Positions 1 to 10,212 of a stretch of 30,326 nucleotides of DNA are shown here, one piece after another (the stretch's first letter is position 1; the number at the start of each line of letters is the position of its first letter). The notes under the pieces were generated by a model. It saw nothing but the letters and a program-made list of their open reading frames with translations. It made no database searches and had not been told where the DNA came from. The position numbers and the translations under genes were made by a program. Origin of the DNA: a virus; IMG/VR virus record IMGVR_UViG_3300049024_000110, positions 1 to 30,326 of that record. The stretch is one strand, 5' to 3'.

Positions 1-3000
1 CGTAGGTGGTGATGATCATCTGACCTTCACGGCCGGCGTCTTTGGTATCCGCGAGCTGATGCAGGTGGATATCAAAAAATTTCCCTTCGTCCTGCCAGTC
101 TTTGACCTTTGCATCGGTCGGAACAACTATCAATACATCACGTTTGCCCATGCGCTCAAAGCGCTTGATGATCCCGAGACCAGTGTAAGTCTTTCCGGTA
201 CCAGTGGCATCTGTGAAAAGGATTCCTTTATTGACCTCATCGATTGCCGGATCCCCTGACTTACGGAAGCCAGGCTCGTTCCAGAAACGTTCCTCCATCT
301 TGAGAACGTTGTCGACTTGATGTGGAAGAAGTAATGGTAATGACGCGGCAATGTTATCGCGATCTTTTGCAATGATCGGTACATTCCGATTTGCTCGCTC
401 CTGTAGCTTTACTTTTTCCTCGTGAGAAAGTCGTTTTGCGACTTGGTTTGAAGAAGCTGTGTCAGACTTTCCTGTTGTGCTTCGTCCAGATTGTTTTCCA
501 GTGTCATCAACTGTACTGCTTCCTCGATTGTCGGTACCTCTACCAACACGTTCTGCAACTGGCTCAGGCTGGATCTCTGCAGAAACTCCTGTATCTGACT
601 GTTCGCTACGAGCAGGGGGAATACGCTCTGAAAAGAAGAGATCACCTTGCTGTCCAATCCCTGTTCCTGAAGTTGTTTTGCTTCCGCGGCCAGTGCGTTC
701 TCCACTTGCATCTCCGTCATTGGAAACATTCGACTTGCCCACTTGCTTGTCAGTGTCGACTCGTGAGCTATTTGATTCCAGATCTCCTGCGGTACTTGTG
801 TCATCGTCGTTTTTTGTTGAAGTTAAGAAATCATCCACGCGAGTCGCCTTCAACTCCTGGAATGATGTAAGGTCATCGTTATCCGTTGTGGCTAAGATGC
901 TGCCATAGCCGGCCTTCAATGCCTGGAAGTATTTCCGGAAAGCATCCTCGCCGTATTGAGCAAGAACATCTTTCGCGATCTCCTGAAATTTGACAATACC
1001 AAGCTCTACATACTTACCAACGATCTTCGCTCCGATCAATGCGGCTTGGGGATTGAGACCGGTGGCCAGTGTGCCACCAAGTGTATTATTGAGTTCCTTG
1101 AACAGTGCGTCGAGCTCGCTGGATACTTGCTTTGACTTCGGAACATTCGATTGGCCGGCAACGCCACGTTTGATAAGGTGGCCTTTAGCCCAGTTTCTTA
1201 CCTTATCTGATGCATCGCTATTGACTATTTTTTTAGCTGCATGATCGAGAGCTTCTTCTTTTGAATTAAACTGTTTATCAACCACGTTTGGTAAACTTCC
1301 AAAACCTCCCGTTGAATCGGTCACACTTGGAGTTGCGATCCATTTATCATTGTCAAGTTGAACGAATCTTATCTCTGCTAACGGTTCTCCCTGCCATCCC
1401 TTTTTTGGATTGGGTAATGACACAGTTTCAATGTCCTCAGACACGAACACTCCATGGTCGTTTGGTACCGCCCCTTTCTTAGTCTTTAATTTTGGTTGAG
1501 ATTGTTCTTCCTCCTGAGCGTAGTTAGGATCTCCGAGGAAATCACGGATAGCTTTTAGCTCTGCTTGTCGCTCTTGGTCGCGTCGTTCTTTTGTTCCTTC
1601 GAAGTTTTCACGAAATCCTGGAACTGCTTGGAAGCTTTCAGCCTCTTTGCCAATTCGCTCGTTCCGCTCAGTAAGGTACTGGTGGATTTCTGCACGTCCT
1701 TCTTCTGTTCTTGCATACTCAAAGATATAGTTAATTGTCTCTTTTTCCGAATCCGTGAAAGCATCACTGTCCAGATATTTTTGGATGTTGGCCGACTTGT
1801 ACACTTCCGCGGTAAGCCCTTTGTCCAGGATACTTTGCAGTTCATCGCGCAAAGCCATATTTTCCTCAAATTCTCCCTGCTTTTCAGTGACATGAAGATC
1901 TGCCAACACATCCGAATCACTCTGAGAAATGTCCTCAAATGGCTTGGAAAGTGCCACGATCGCCGCCTCCTGTGTCTTCTTATTTTTATCGACCAAGGTC
2001 TTCGCGATGTGACGATTGAGAGATTTGCCAGTGAGCTCTTTATAGCGGGCATTGATGTTCCGTAGCACTTCATTGCCGACAGGACGAAACACATCACCTG
2101 CACCGTTGGGATTACGCTTCATGAAGTCCCAAACATCTTCGGCACTTACCTCCGTGCCGTCACCCTTCGGATTAATCTGGTGGGAAATATCCTGTGCGAT
2201 CTGATCGATCGCAGTGCCACCTTTGACTTTGAGGTATGATTTTGCGATACTGTTACCGACTGCGTTTTTGTCGCCGACAGTTTCCAGAAGAGATGCTTGA
2301 TTGACTTTGACTCCTTCGAGCACTCTAGCAATAGCTGCATCTCTTCCGCTAATAGCCGATGGGGTTCTAACCTCATCACTGTAACGTCTTGCAAGCTCAA
2401 CAGCTGAACTAATGTCTCCGTAAGGTGCGCCGGACCGTGACTTACTATCATCACCCTCCTGGTCGATGATCTGATCGACGTTCTCCCCATTGACATTACT
2501 GAGGCCACTATCAACGCCTGGTCCAGTGGTTGAGGATTGTTCTGTTCCATCTGTTGTTGGTGGTACCGCCACCTCGGTTTGTGTTTCTTCTTCGGCAGTA
2601 GGATCGATAACATCAACGTCTTCAGCTTCCGGAACTGAGACCTTTGTAAGCACCTCATCTTGGATGAACTCCTTTATTTCCTCCGGACTACGTGGATCTC
2701 CGTGATTCTTTGCAACGTCAACCACGTTGTTCATAATATCCTCAAACACTTCAGCTTGCTCCTCAGACTTCTGTGGGATATTGGCCAACTGCTTGAATGA
2801 AGCAATGCGATTAGCTGCAGCCATCGTGATGTTTCCTCCTGCAGATACACTTGATCCACCTACAGCACCAGCAAGACTTTCATCAAGCACTTGGAAATAG
2901 TCGATATCCTTCACTGCTTGAATTGTTCCAAGTCCCTTCATCCTCCCTATCGCGGTTTGGTTCAACGCGCTCTGAGTACCCTCGGTGTAGAATTCAACCT

Positions 3001-4366
3001 TACCGGCTTTACCTGTCTCTTTAAAGAAACTTGCTGTCCTGGATTTTAGATCTTTCTTCACTTGATCAAACCCGACTGTCTTTGCAACTTTACTTGCACC
3101 GAGGAATTCCAATGCGCCTTGAATTATACCGAAGTTTCTTGCTGTGATTGGCTCATCGAGATCTTGACGAATAACCTCCTCTGGTGTGATTCCTTTCTCC
3201 TGGGCAATCGCCAACGTGCCCTCTATCTGGTTGTTACCTATTTCCTGAATAACTGATGTAGCACCTTTGGAAGCGATTGCTGGAACAATCTGTGCAATCC
3301 CCTGTCCGGCGTTGCTGAAAACAAAATCCAGAACATCAAGAGGTTTTTTGATTTGGCTTACAGAACGAATCAGATTCTGATCATTCTGCAACATCACCGG
3401 AACGCCACCACCAATAGGAACAATCGCCAATGGCTGTTTCTTCCAATTCTCCGCCCATTCAAATGCAGCAACACGAGCGTCATCAACCTGTTCGTTGATG
3501 GCTTTGGTAGCGCCCGGGATAGCATTGATCACTTTTTTCAGCTGATGGCCGAAGCCAGGTCGAAGCATGGATTTTTCTAGATCTTCATCTTTGATCTTCA
3601 AATCCGAAAGAAGATTCTGAACAGTGCCGGCGGCTGCAGCTGGCATCTCAAATCCCAATGTCTTCTGGATGGAGCGTGAGAACGTACCAAAGACACGATC
3701 ACCGATGGAGCGATTCTCCTCGATCGCTTTTTCACGAGCAAGTTGTTCCCGGCTTTTTCCTGTTAACGCTGTTGCAAGATCATCAGCATCCATATCGATC
3801 GATGTTGGTGAAAGTCTACCTGAATCAACATCCTCAGCTCTGTCAGGATACTGCTGCTTATATATCTGCTTGCTCAGCTGTGTACGCTCTTCACTTGTTA
3901 ATCCGAGATCATTGAACAACTTAGTTTGCCGACGGCGGTTATCTCGATCATACGCCTCTTTACCGGCATCTAGCATGACCTTCATCTTCCGGATCTCATC
4001 GAGACGTTTGTTGTGATCCTTCGCCATCTCCTTATACCCATCATTGAGCACACGAAACTCATTGAGCTTCGCAGGATCCTGCTGAAGCACATCGTAGCTA
4101 TCAATAGCCAATTTGGCCCCCTGCAGCTTGCCCTGAAGTTCTTTCAGTTCACCAGTCTTTCCGTTGTAATCCGAAAGAAGTTGACGATAGTTAGCTGCGG
4201 GGGATATATCCGAACCAGTAAGCGATGAAGCGCTTGATTCTACTTTTTTTTTACGAACGCCCAATGGATCATCAGTGGCAGGCTCTTCTGTCACAGCTTT
4301 CTTCTTGGCGCGGATACCAAGTGGATCGTTGTTTGGATCGTTCGGTAATTCGTTTTCTGTAACCAT
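1..4366 (-). CDS. Giant polyvalent phage protein with SF2 helicase domain (C-terminus beyond window)
   Basis: Unbroken frame from ATG at 4366 to the left edge, 1455 codons, with no stop. The N-terminus carries two DPLG(I/V)R-Lys-rich repeats (residues about 15-45), then a charged, probably coiled-coil stretch (about 60-150). Next come long helical regions, a Pro/Thr/acidic linker (about 575-650) and a second disordered stretch (about 1165-1330). Residues about 1081-1155 resemble the helical segment that often precedes enzymatic domains in phage and plasmid polyvalent proteins. From about 1335 a superfamily 2 helicase begins: a Q-motif-like LLLPHQ, Walker A ATGTGKT at 1387-1393, motif Ia VLIVVPT near 1405, then MIITTY at the edge. 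The ATG lies 2 bases after the previous stop, in one operon with tail genes, so it is probably packaged and ejected with the DNA (inference). The strand-separating motifs and any further domains lie outside the window. A strawberry-notch/SNF2-like helicase is the best guess. Confidence 0.85.
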   Translation of the reverse strand, partial: MVTENELPNDPNNDPLGIRAKKKAVTEEPATDDPLGVRKKKVESSASSLTGSDISPAANYRQLLSDYNGKTGELKELQGKLQGAKLAIDSYDVLQQDPAKLNEFRVLNDGYKEMAKDHNKRLDEIRKMKVMLDAGKEAYDRDNRRRQTKLFNDLGLTSEERTQLSKQIYKQQYPDRAEDVDSGRLSPTSIDMDADDLATALTGKSREQLAREKAIEENRSIGDRVFGTFSRSIQKTLGFEMPAAAAGTVQNLLSDLKIKDEDLEKSMLRPGFGHQLKKVINAIPGATKAINEQVDDARVAAFEWAENWKKQPLAIVPIGGGVPVMLQNDQNLIRSVSQIKKPLDVLDFVFSNAGQGIAQIVPAIASKGATSVIQEIGNNQIEGTLAIAQEKGITPEEVIRQDLDEPITARNFGIIQGALEFLGASKVAKTVGFDQVKKDLKSRTASFFKETGKAGKVEFYTEGTQSALNQTAIGRMKGLGTIQAVKDIDYFQVLDESLAGAVGGSSVSAGGNITMAAANRIASFKQLANIPQKSEEQAEVFEDIMNNVVDVAKNHGDPRSPEEIKEFIQDEVLTKVSVPEAEDVDVIDPTAEEETQTEVAVPPTTDGTEQSSTTGPGVDSGLSNVNGENVDQIIDQEGDDSKSRSGAPYGDISSAVELARRYSDEVRTPSAISGRDAAIARVLEGVKVNQASLLETVGDKNAVGNSIAKSYLKVKGGTAIDQIAQDISHQINPKGDGTEVSAEDVWDFMKRNPNGAGDVFRPVGNEVLRNINARYKELTGKSLNRHIAKTLVDKNKKTQEAAIVALSKPFEDISQSDSDVLADLHVTEKQGEFEENMALRDELQSILDKGLTAEVYKSANIQKYLDSDAFTDSEKETINYIFEYARTEEGRAEIHQYLTERNERIGKEAESFQAVPGFRENFEGTKERRDQERQAELKAIRDFLGDPNYAQEEEQSQPKLKTKKGAVPNDHGVFVSEDIETVSLPNPKKGWQGEPLAEIRFVQLDNDKWIATPSVTDSTGGFGSLPNVVDKQFNSKEEALDHAAKKIVNSDASDKVRNWAKGHLIKRGVAGQSNVPKSKQVSSELDALFKELNNTLGGTLATGLNPQAALIGAKIVGKYVELGIVKFQEIAKDVLAQYGEDAFRKYFQALKAGYGSILATTDNDDLTSFQELKATRVDDFLTSTKNDDDTSTAGDLESNSSRVDTDKQVGKSNVSNDGDASGERTGRGSKTTSGTGIGQQGDLFFSERIPPARSEQSDTGVSAEIQPEPVAERVGRGTDNRGSSTVDDTGKQSGRSTTGKSDTASSNQVAKRLSHEEKVKLQERANRNVPIIAKDRDNIAASLPLLLPHQVDNVLKMEERFWNEPGFRKSGDPAIDEVNKGILFTDATGTGKTYTGLGIIKRFERMGKRDVLIVVPTDAKVKDWQDEGKFFDIHLHQLADTKDAGREGQMIITTY

Positions 4367-4368
4367 GC

Positions 4369-6171
4369 TTATTTAATTGTTCCGTCGTCGATTGCTTTCT
4401 GAAGTTCCTCGTCAGTGTACTTGTATTTTTCCTTGAGTTCCTTCAAAGTGAATTTCTTACCACCCTTTGCTGTGTAACTCTCTTTGAATTTGTAAGTGCG
4501 CTGTGCTCCTTCACCACGGAAGATCTTCGCGAGACTTTCGTAGTCATCCGCGGGAATTTCTTTGATATCAGCGTGGCCACCCTTCTGCCCTTCAAACTCA
4601 ATCTCGATAGCGTGCTTCTTGCCGAAGCCAAAAATTCCTCCGTCTGTTTCGATCTTCCGTGCGCTCTTGATCTTCTTCCCATCTGCATATCGGCCAACAA
4701 GTGTCTCCATTGATTCACCATTCTGCCATTGTTGCACTGCACCGTTCTCAATAGCCTTGGTATCTTCGTTGACCTGCTGCTTACCGGCATTTCCACGATA
4801 TATAGAAGATGGATTCCATCCCATAAGTCCGATGAGCTGATCTGTGGAGAAATGATTCTTTGCCTCCGCGGGAGAATTTTCAAATAGACCATTGATTGAT
4901 TCAAAGGCACCTTCATTTGCGAGGTTGATCTCCTCCATCTTCGCCATACCACGGTCGGAGTATTTGACGCGAAGCACCAGGCGTGGGCTCGCGTTGTTCG
5001 TTACCACGCCACCATTTGCAAAAACTTCTGTTGTCCCAGGCGTAGCATTACCAGGAACAATTTTAGCGTCAAGAATATGACCATCACCGAACTTCGAATT
5101 TCTGAGGGCACCGACTGCAGACTGTGCTTCCGGTGTCAATGAACCATCAGAACCAATGCTGTTGATGATAGCGTTGATTTTATTGGCGCGATTTGTAGCC
5201 GGCTGCATCTGCCATGGTTTCAATCCGAAGGCGCCATAATTGTATGACTCAGGGTTACGGCTGAAACTTGGCTTTATGTCCTGCTTGAGATCTGCAGATT
5301 TAATCAGGACTGGACGCACGACGTCTTTTACGTCGACGCCTCTCTTCTCCGCTAACGCTGTGTAGGCAAGTCGTGCGGTATCTGAATTGAGGAATGATTC
5401 GTATACTTCCGGAACATCGTTGATGATTGGATTGCCGTCACTGTCTGTTTTTACACCTTTCAGATTGGTCGGATCCTCAGTATAGATTTGTCCCTTCCAC
5501 TTTGTCTCGATATCCTGTGTTAGAATACCATTATTCTGAGCTGCCTGTGTGACGTAGTTGGTCATGTTATCATTCAACCCGTCCTTATAATCCTTCTCGT
5601 ACTTCAGGAAGTTGAAACCGAGTGGATCATTCTTGTAGATGTTGCGGATACTATTAACATCCACGTCGTCAAGATTCTTTGCTGTGCCGTCCGGGTTCAG
5701 ATAAGTATCATTAATCTTGCCGTTGTAGTACTCGCTTAACAGGTATGGGTTTTTTTCGATTTCCTTCCTGGTTGCCTCGAGCTCCTGTTTGATATAGTTG
5801 GAACGGCGAGCGAGATCATTCACCTCATCCCATCCACGTTTTACAGATCTCTGAAAGTTTTGATCCTCGGCCAACGATGGATTCTTCTCCAAAGCCTCCA
5901 GCACTTTCTTACGATGTGAATCAGTTGCGTCGATCAATTGCTTGTTGAATGGTTCGTAAGCACGTTCAGGCTCCACATTGATCATCTCCCACATCTTCTT
6001 ATCGCGCTTCTCCTGCAACAACTTTGCTTCCTCTGCAGCAACCGCCTGTTTACGTTGAATGTCGGCCTTACGCATGTAGTAAGCACGCATAGGATTACCC
6101 TCACGGCCGAATATTTGGGCTTGGCCGGTGCCCTCCATTCCACGATAAACAATGCTTTCCGGAGTCTCCAT
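4369..6171 (-). CDS. Putative virion cargo/ejected protein, 600 aa
   Basis: A 600-residue protein with no signal peptide or membrane segment. The first 170 residues are highly charged and likely alpha-helical or coiled coil (runs of EEAKLLQEKRDKK type). The middle is mixed and rich in Asn and Asp. The C-terminal 45 residues are Lys/Gly-rich, a KGGKKFTLKELKEKY-type ending common in large internal proteins of Bacteroidota phages. It lies 3 bases after the 261-residue gene and 2 bases before the giant helicase gene, downstream of the muzzle gene, where crAss-like phages encode cargo proteins that leave the capsid with the DNA. That role is inferred from position and composition; I see no enzymatic motif. 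Confidence 0.7.
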   Translation of the reverse strand: METPESIVYRGMEGTGQAQIFGREGNPMRAYYMRKADIQRKQAVAAEEAKLLQEKRDKKMWEMINVEPERAYEPFNKQLIDATDSHRKKVLEALEKNPSLAEDQNFQRSVKRGWDEVNDLARRSNYIKQELEATRKEIEKNPYLLSEYYNGKINDTYLNPDGTAKNLDDVDVNSIRNIYKNDPLGFNFLKYEKDYKDGLNDNMTNYVTQAAQNNGILTQDIETKWKGQIYTEDPTNLKGVKTDSDGNPIINDVPEVYESFLNSDTARLAYTALAEKRGVDVKDVVRPVLIKSADLKQDIKPSFSRNPESYNYGAFGLKPWQMQPATNRANKINAIINSIGSDGSLTPEAQSAVGALRNSKFGDGHILDAKIVPGNATPGTTEVFANGGVVTNNASPRLVLRVKYSDRGMAKMEEINLANEGAFESINGLFENSPAEAKNHFSTDQLIGLMGWNPSSIYRGNAGKQQVNEDTKAIENGAVQQWQNGESMETLVGRYADGKKIKSARKIETDGGIFGFGKKHAIEIEFEGQKGGHADIKEIPADDYESLAKIFRGEGAQRTYKFKESYTAKGGKKFTLKELKEKYKYTDEELQKAIDDGTIK

Positions 6172-6174
6172 AGA

Positions 6175-6960
6175 TTAATAGTTGTATTGACCTCTGCTTC
6201 TTAAAACCGCTTCTTCGTAAGGCGATAGCTTCATATTCTGGAACCGTGTCAATCCACGTGGTTTGCCAAAGTTCTGGCCATATAGGTAGCCTGTAGTTGC
6301 AGGAGCTTTCGTCGCAGTAACGGTATCGCTACCAAGTCCTGTAACATCCGATAGATTTGAATCGATAGCTGAGTCGGGCAATGAATACACAAGACCTTCA
6401 GCTCCTGTTGTGATGGCATTGTACTTATTCTGAGCTGATGCACCGTACAAGGCAGACTTCGCAGCATTCAATGCATTATATGATTCCTTTTCGAATGCAC
6501 CTCTGATCTCAAGAACACGATTGAGATCCCGGCGACGTTCACGACGGAACATCTCATTGTTGACTTCAAGATCTTTGATCAACTCTTTCTCTCTGCTATC
6601 TGCATCGGCTGCTGCTTGCTGAATACGCCCAGGGGTACCACCAATTTGTTTTGCCGCAGAAATTGCGCTTGCAGTTCCTTGACGCAACTTCTCCAATCCG
6701 CGTGCATAACCAGCCGGCTGTGCTGAAGAATCAATACGCGCATTGAGTTCAGCTTCTTTTATTCCAGGTGGTACATAGTTTGAAGCTTTTAAACTGTCCG
6801 CCTTCTTTTCTTGCTTGTTTGCCTGGTATAAACCATATGCGGCCGTACCGAGAGCAACTAGCGCATTGACCCAATATGCTCGATCGCGCGGATACAACTT
6901 GCGCAGCGTCGAAGCCATTATTGCTTCAAATAAGATGTAGAGCAAAATCAGCTTTTCCAT
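6175..6960 (-). CDS. Putative internal virion (ejection) protein, 261 aa
   Basis: Residues 1-14 are strongly hydrophobic. A second Met at residue 15 (MASTLRKL) is an alternative start and would leave an apolar, Ala/Gly-rich segment at about 31-48 near the N-terminus. The rest is Ala-rich, helical and basic, with many Gln, Arg and Lys, and ends in a loose Tyr/Asn/Gly tail. This plan, an apolar N-terminal helix followed by a long Ala-rich helical body, resembles the small ejection proteins of podoviruses such as T7 gp14, though I see no direct sequence match. It starts 9 bases after the muzzle gene and is followed 3 bases later by the 600-residue cargo candidate. The order supports a capsid-internal protein that helps form the DNA conduit; this is inference. 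Confidence 0.6.
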   Translation of the reverse strand: MEKLILLYILFEAIMASTLRKLYPRDRAYWVNALVALGTAAYGLYQANKQEKKADSLKASNYVPPGIKEAELNARIDSSAQPAGYARGLEKLRQGTASAISAAKQIGGTPGRIQQAAADADSREKELIKDLEVNNEMFRRERRRDLNRVLEIRGAFEKESYNALNAAKSALYGASAQNKYNAITTGAEGLVYSLPDSAIDSNLSDVTGLGSDTVTATKAPATTGYLYGQNFGKPRGLTRFQNMKLSPYEEAVLRSRGQYNY

Positions 6961-6969
6961 AGTCTCTTT

Positions 6970-9900
6970 TTATAATGAAAATTTTTCTTCTTTATACACG
7001 ACGTTGACATGGCTGCACGCAGCCTCGTCAGTACGATCATTGACAACCTTTACAAGCAGGTAGGTAGAGACCATCTCATCACCAGACAACAATGGAGTTT
7101 GTGGATCTACAATCCCGGGTGTGTTTACATCACGAAGCACAGGTGCATTCCACTTGCCTTCATCGAGAGTAAACTCATTGGCAGGAATGAAACTCTCCTG
7201 CCCTTCCTTGGTCGACAACTCGATCGGATTGAAATCTTCATCTGTGGGATCCGTCGCGATGTCGCCTTCGATATGAATGTTTAAATAACGCTTGTTGCGT
7301 CCGGGATACGGATTACATGCGAACACCCAATAACGTGGATACTGCACCCCGTAGAAGTTGTTGTAAACGTTATTCTTGTTATGCTGCCACAGTTGGCCTT
7401 GCTTGAATGAAAACAAATTAAGCCCCAGGTTAACCATGTGCTCAGGGGTGAATGGATAACGGGTCTTCCATTCATTGTCTTTAATGTTGAAGGCCCATGT
7501 CTCAGCTGCATGAATGACCGTTTCACCTTCTTTTACTTCCGGGAAGGTTATTAAAAGCTCCTTCTCTTGATCATCGTAGGCGGTGATGATCTCGATCGAG
7601 TTACGGTAAGGAAAAAGCACCTGTGCTTTCTTGTAGAAGTAATCTTCCATTCCATAGACAGACACTGGCCAGTTACCAGCATTTGTATATCTGACTACCG
7701 CACCACGATAAGCATCCCACCAATAGAGTTGATCGTTGATTGCTATCACAGACTCTGGATTAATGGTACCAAATCCGCCTATCAGCTTACGATCATCACC
7801 AACTACACTTTCAGTCTTTGCGAGAATGAAATCGTTACCCTGGCGAATAAAACCCTCGCCGATATATAAGGTTGATGTCTCGCGTTCATGGATCGCAACA
7901 AGAACTTGTCCTGCTCTTTTCAAACATCTCACGCGACCTCTTTCGACGGAAAGCGGATATTGATTTTCAGCGCGGAATACATTTAGACCATTGACAAATG
8001 TTCCTTGAACATATGGCTCCGAGAATCCAAACGTGGAAAACAGATCTACCTTCTTCGAATCTTGATTTGTGATGCGTACTCTTCCGATCGACCAAGCCGA
8101 CTTTGTGTAGTCCAATGATTGAGCAACCTTAATTTCACCAAAGTACAGCACTTCTACAGATGACGCTTCACCAGGAGGATCAACAGAAACAGCTGATACA
8201 ATCGGTGTGATATTTGAGTTGAAAATACCAGAAGGTGATTCACCTCTCCAACTTCTAAGCGGCAATGCTGAAGCTAAAAACGCTCTTTGTGGGGGATCTA
8301 CTGGTGTAGAACCGTTTGCCACCAAAGCATTCATATCCGAATACAGACGACCATTAGGGTCATCAGTCGTAAATGCATCATTTGGCGGTATCACGTCAAC
8401 GATGTAAGTATCGCCATCGATAATGCCATCCTTGGTATTAAATACACGAAGTTGATTTGCTGGACCTATAGACCTGATACTCATCCATGGCCCAGTCTCG
8501 TAAAAGATATCGTCTGTTGTCTCTTTCTGTAGAAATATCTCAACTTCGAATACTAAACTAGGATTAGCTGTTCGGAGATAAGTCTTTTCCTCAGCTGTCA
8601 TGTTAAGCACGAGAAAATCACTTACTATTCCTTCGACACGGAAGATGCGATATGGTAAATCTGCAACCTTGAATTTTACGAAATAGGTGTTATCAGGCTT
8701 TATCGGGAGATTGTACGGAATTTGAAGAAGCACAACCTTACCCTGGAATGGCGTATGAGTGAACATCCGGCCATTCCAGTTGTAACCATTTTCGTGAAAA
8801 ATGTTATCAACATCAGGCACCCCAACTTGATCGGCCTGCATATCACGAAAATACCAATGGATCACAGCCTTACATTGCACGTAAGCTGCTTGATTTTGAT
8901 TCTTTGAGATAACGATGCAGTACTTAGTAAATCCAGATGGAGGTGTTCCGGTTAATGTCCATTTGATCTTCTGTTTGATGATCTCATTTGCACCAGCTGC
9001 CGGCTCTTGGTCCGGAATCGAAATACGAACCTTTTTTTGGACGTAAGATGTACGACCATAATCATCTGAGAAGACAATTCCAACATTGTATATACCTCCT
9101 AGCTTAACAAAACGATCAAGCACATCACCGATGTATTGATGCGGCGACGCAGCGTGAGTACTTGCATACGTATAACTCTCGAGACTTAGGCTGAGACCGA
9201 ACGTTGATGTGTTTACATCAAAACCAGTGATGTCAAGCGGAAGAAATACCCGGTTGTCTATGATTTCCAGTGCACCTGTAACTGCTGGAATTTCATTGGC
9301 CAGCTGGTCACGTTCAACTATTGGTACAATTGTCTGATTCTCTAAGTTTGTGAATCTCGTTGTAAACTGACTGACAACAGGACCGGAAATAATTACCTCG
9401 TTAAAAATGTAATAGTCACCATTGTTTCCCTTCCTTATTGCGACCTCAATCCTCTTGAGAATTGGAAATAACTCGGCTGGAATTTCACCTGTTACGTCAA
9501 TTGCATTGTCAGCATTATCTGATGGATTCGCATTTTTCCTTATGTAAAGACAATCGCTTAACGGTGAGAATGTTGATTTTCGATTGTCAAGAAAAACATA
9601 GCGAAATGCTGCTTGCCATGTATTTCCAGCGACATTGTTGATTGGTATAGTGGCATCGGTCGCTTTAGAAAGCATAGGCGCATCAAGCGGTGGCCGAACA
9701 GCCAATGATAACAGATACTTATTGTAAGGCGCAACATATTCACCAGCGCGAGCCCTCACCAAATCAATATAAAATGGCGCGTGCTTTCGATCATTCATAA
9801 TCAACGCATTGTCAATCACGCCACCGGTTAAATATTCAGCAGGTACAGCAAACAAGCCACCCCCACTGTTGAAGATATCACCAGCAAGAAGAGTAGTAAA

Positions 9901-10212
9901 TGTTTCATTGTCGATCGAATATTCGATAATGCGGTGATTTCGAAGTCTATCATAAACGACATAGATGATCGTGTTATCTCGATCATTCGGAAATACTCCG
10001 ATCACCTTTGTTGAGCTATTGACTGGTAAATTGTTGTTGACTTTTTCAACATTGCCTTTGACACTCAATACCCGGCCGTTTTTGTATCGACAATTCAAGG
10101 CATCTACCAAATCACCAGGCAGGAACATGCGATCGCCAGATCCGGGAAATACGGCATCTGGTGCTACGTCCTTTTGTATCCTGCGTGGAATATATTTTTC
10201 GATGCCTGGCAT
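6970..10212 (-). CDS. Tail muzzle / stabilization protein, crAss-like, 1080 aa
   Basis: A 1080-residue protein whose N-terminus (residues about 1-70, with IPRRIQKD, GSGDRMFLPGDLVDALNCR and SVKGN) matches the pattern of the crAss-like protein annotated as 'stabilization protein', shown in phicrAss001 to form the tail muzzle. It is beta-rich throughout. Residues about 690-860 read like propeller blades (repeated W, GxVxR, LYWWDAYRGAVVRY). The last part is a beta domain ending in YKEEKFSL. It is expected to sit at the distal end of the short tail and close the channel that holds cargo proteins. The ATG at 10212 overlaps the stop of the previous ring-type gene by one base, so translation is probably coupled. 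No signal peptide, unlike the fibre genes further right. Confidence in a structural tail role is high; the exact position in the virion is by homology. Confidence 0.8.
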   Translation of the reverse strand: MPGIEKYIPRRIQKDVAPDAVFPGSGDRMFLPGDLVDALNCRYKNGRVLSVKGNVEKVNNNLPVNSSTKVIGVFPNDRDNTIIYVVYDRLRNHRIIEYSIDNETFTTLLAGDIFNSGGGLFAVPAEYLTGGVIDNALIMNDRKHAPFYIDLVRARAGEYVAPYNKYLLSLAVRPPLDAPMLSKATDATIPINNVAGNTWQAAFRYVFLDNRKSTFSPLSDCLYIRKNANPSDNADNAIDVTGEIPAELFPILKRIEVAIRKGNNGDYYIFNEVIISGPVVSQFTTRFTNLENQTIVPIVERDQLANEIPAVTGALEIIDNRVFLPLDITGFDVNTSTFGLSLSLESYTYASTHAASPHQYIGDVLDRFVKLGGIYNVGIVFSDDYGRTSYVQKKVRISIPDQEPAAGANEIIKQKIKWTLTGTPPSGFTKYCIVISKNQNQAAYVQCKAVIHWYFRDMQADQVGVPDVDNIFHENGYNWNGRMFTHTPFQGKVVLLQIPYNLPIKPDNTYFVKFKVADLPYRIFRVEGIVSDFLVLNMTAEEKTYLRTANPSLVFEVEIFLQKETTDDIFYETGPWMSIRSIGPANQLRVFNTKDGIIDGDTYIVDVIPPNDAFTTDDPNGRLYSDMNALVANGSTPVDPPQRAFLASALPLRSWRGESPSGIFNSNITPIVSAVSVDPPGEASSVEVLYFGEIKVAQSLDYTKSAWSIGRVRITNQDSKKVDLFSTFGFSEPYVQGTFVNGLNVFRAENQYPLSVERGRVRCLKRAGQVLVAIHERETSTLYIGEGFIRQGNDFILAKTESVVGDDRKLIGGFGTINPESVIAINDQLYWWDAYRGAVVRYTNAGNWPVSVYGMEDYFYKKAQVLFPYRNSIEIITAYDDQEKELLITFPEVKEGETVIHAAETWAFNIKDNEWKTRYPFTPEHMVNLGLNLFSFKQGQLWQHNKNNVYNNFYGVQYPRYWVFACNPYPGRNKRYLNIHIEGDIATDPTDEDFNPIELSTKEGQESFIPANEFTLDEGKWNAPVLRDVNTPGIVDPQTPLLSGDEMVSTYLLVKVVNDRTDEAACSHVNVVYKEEKFSL

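Noticed and set aside
391-870. Plus-strand ORF of 159 codons
   Set aside because: Antisense to the continuous giant reading frame; composition is that of a shadow frame.
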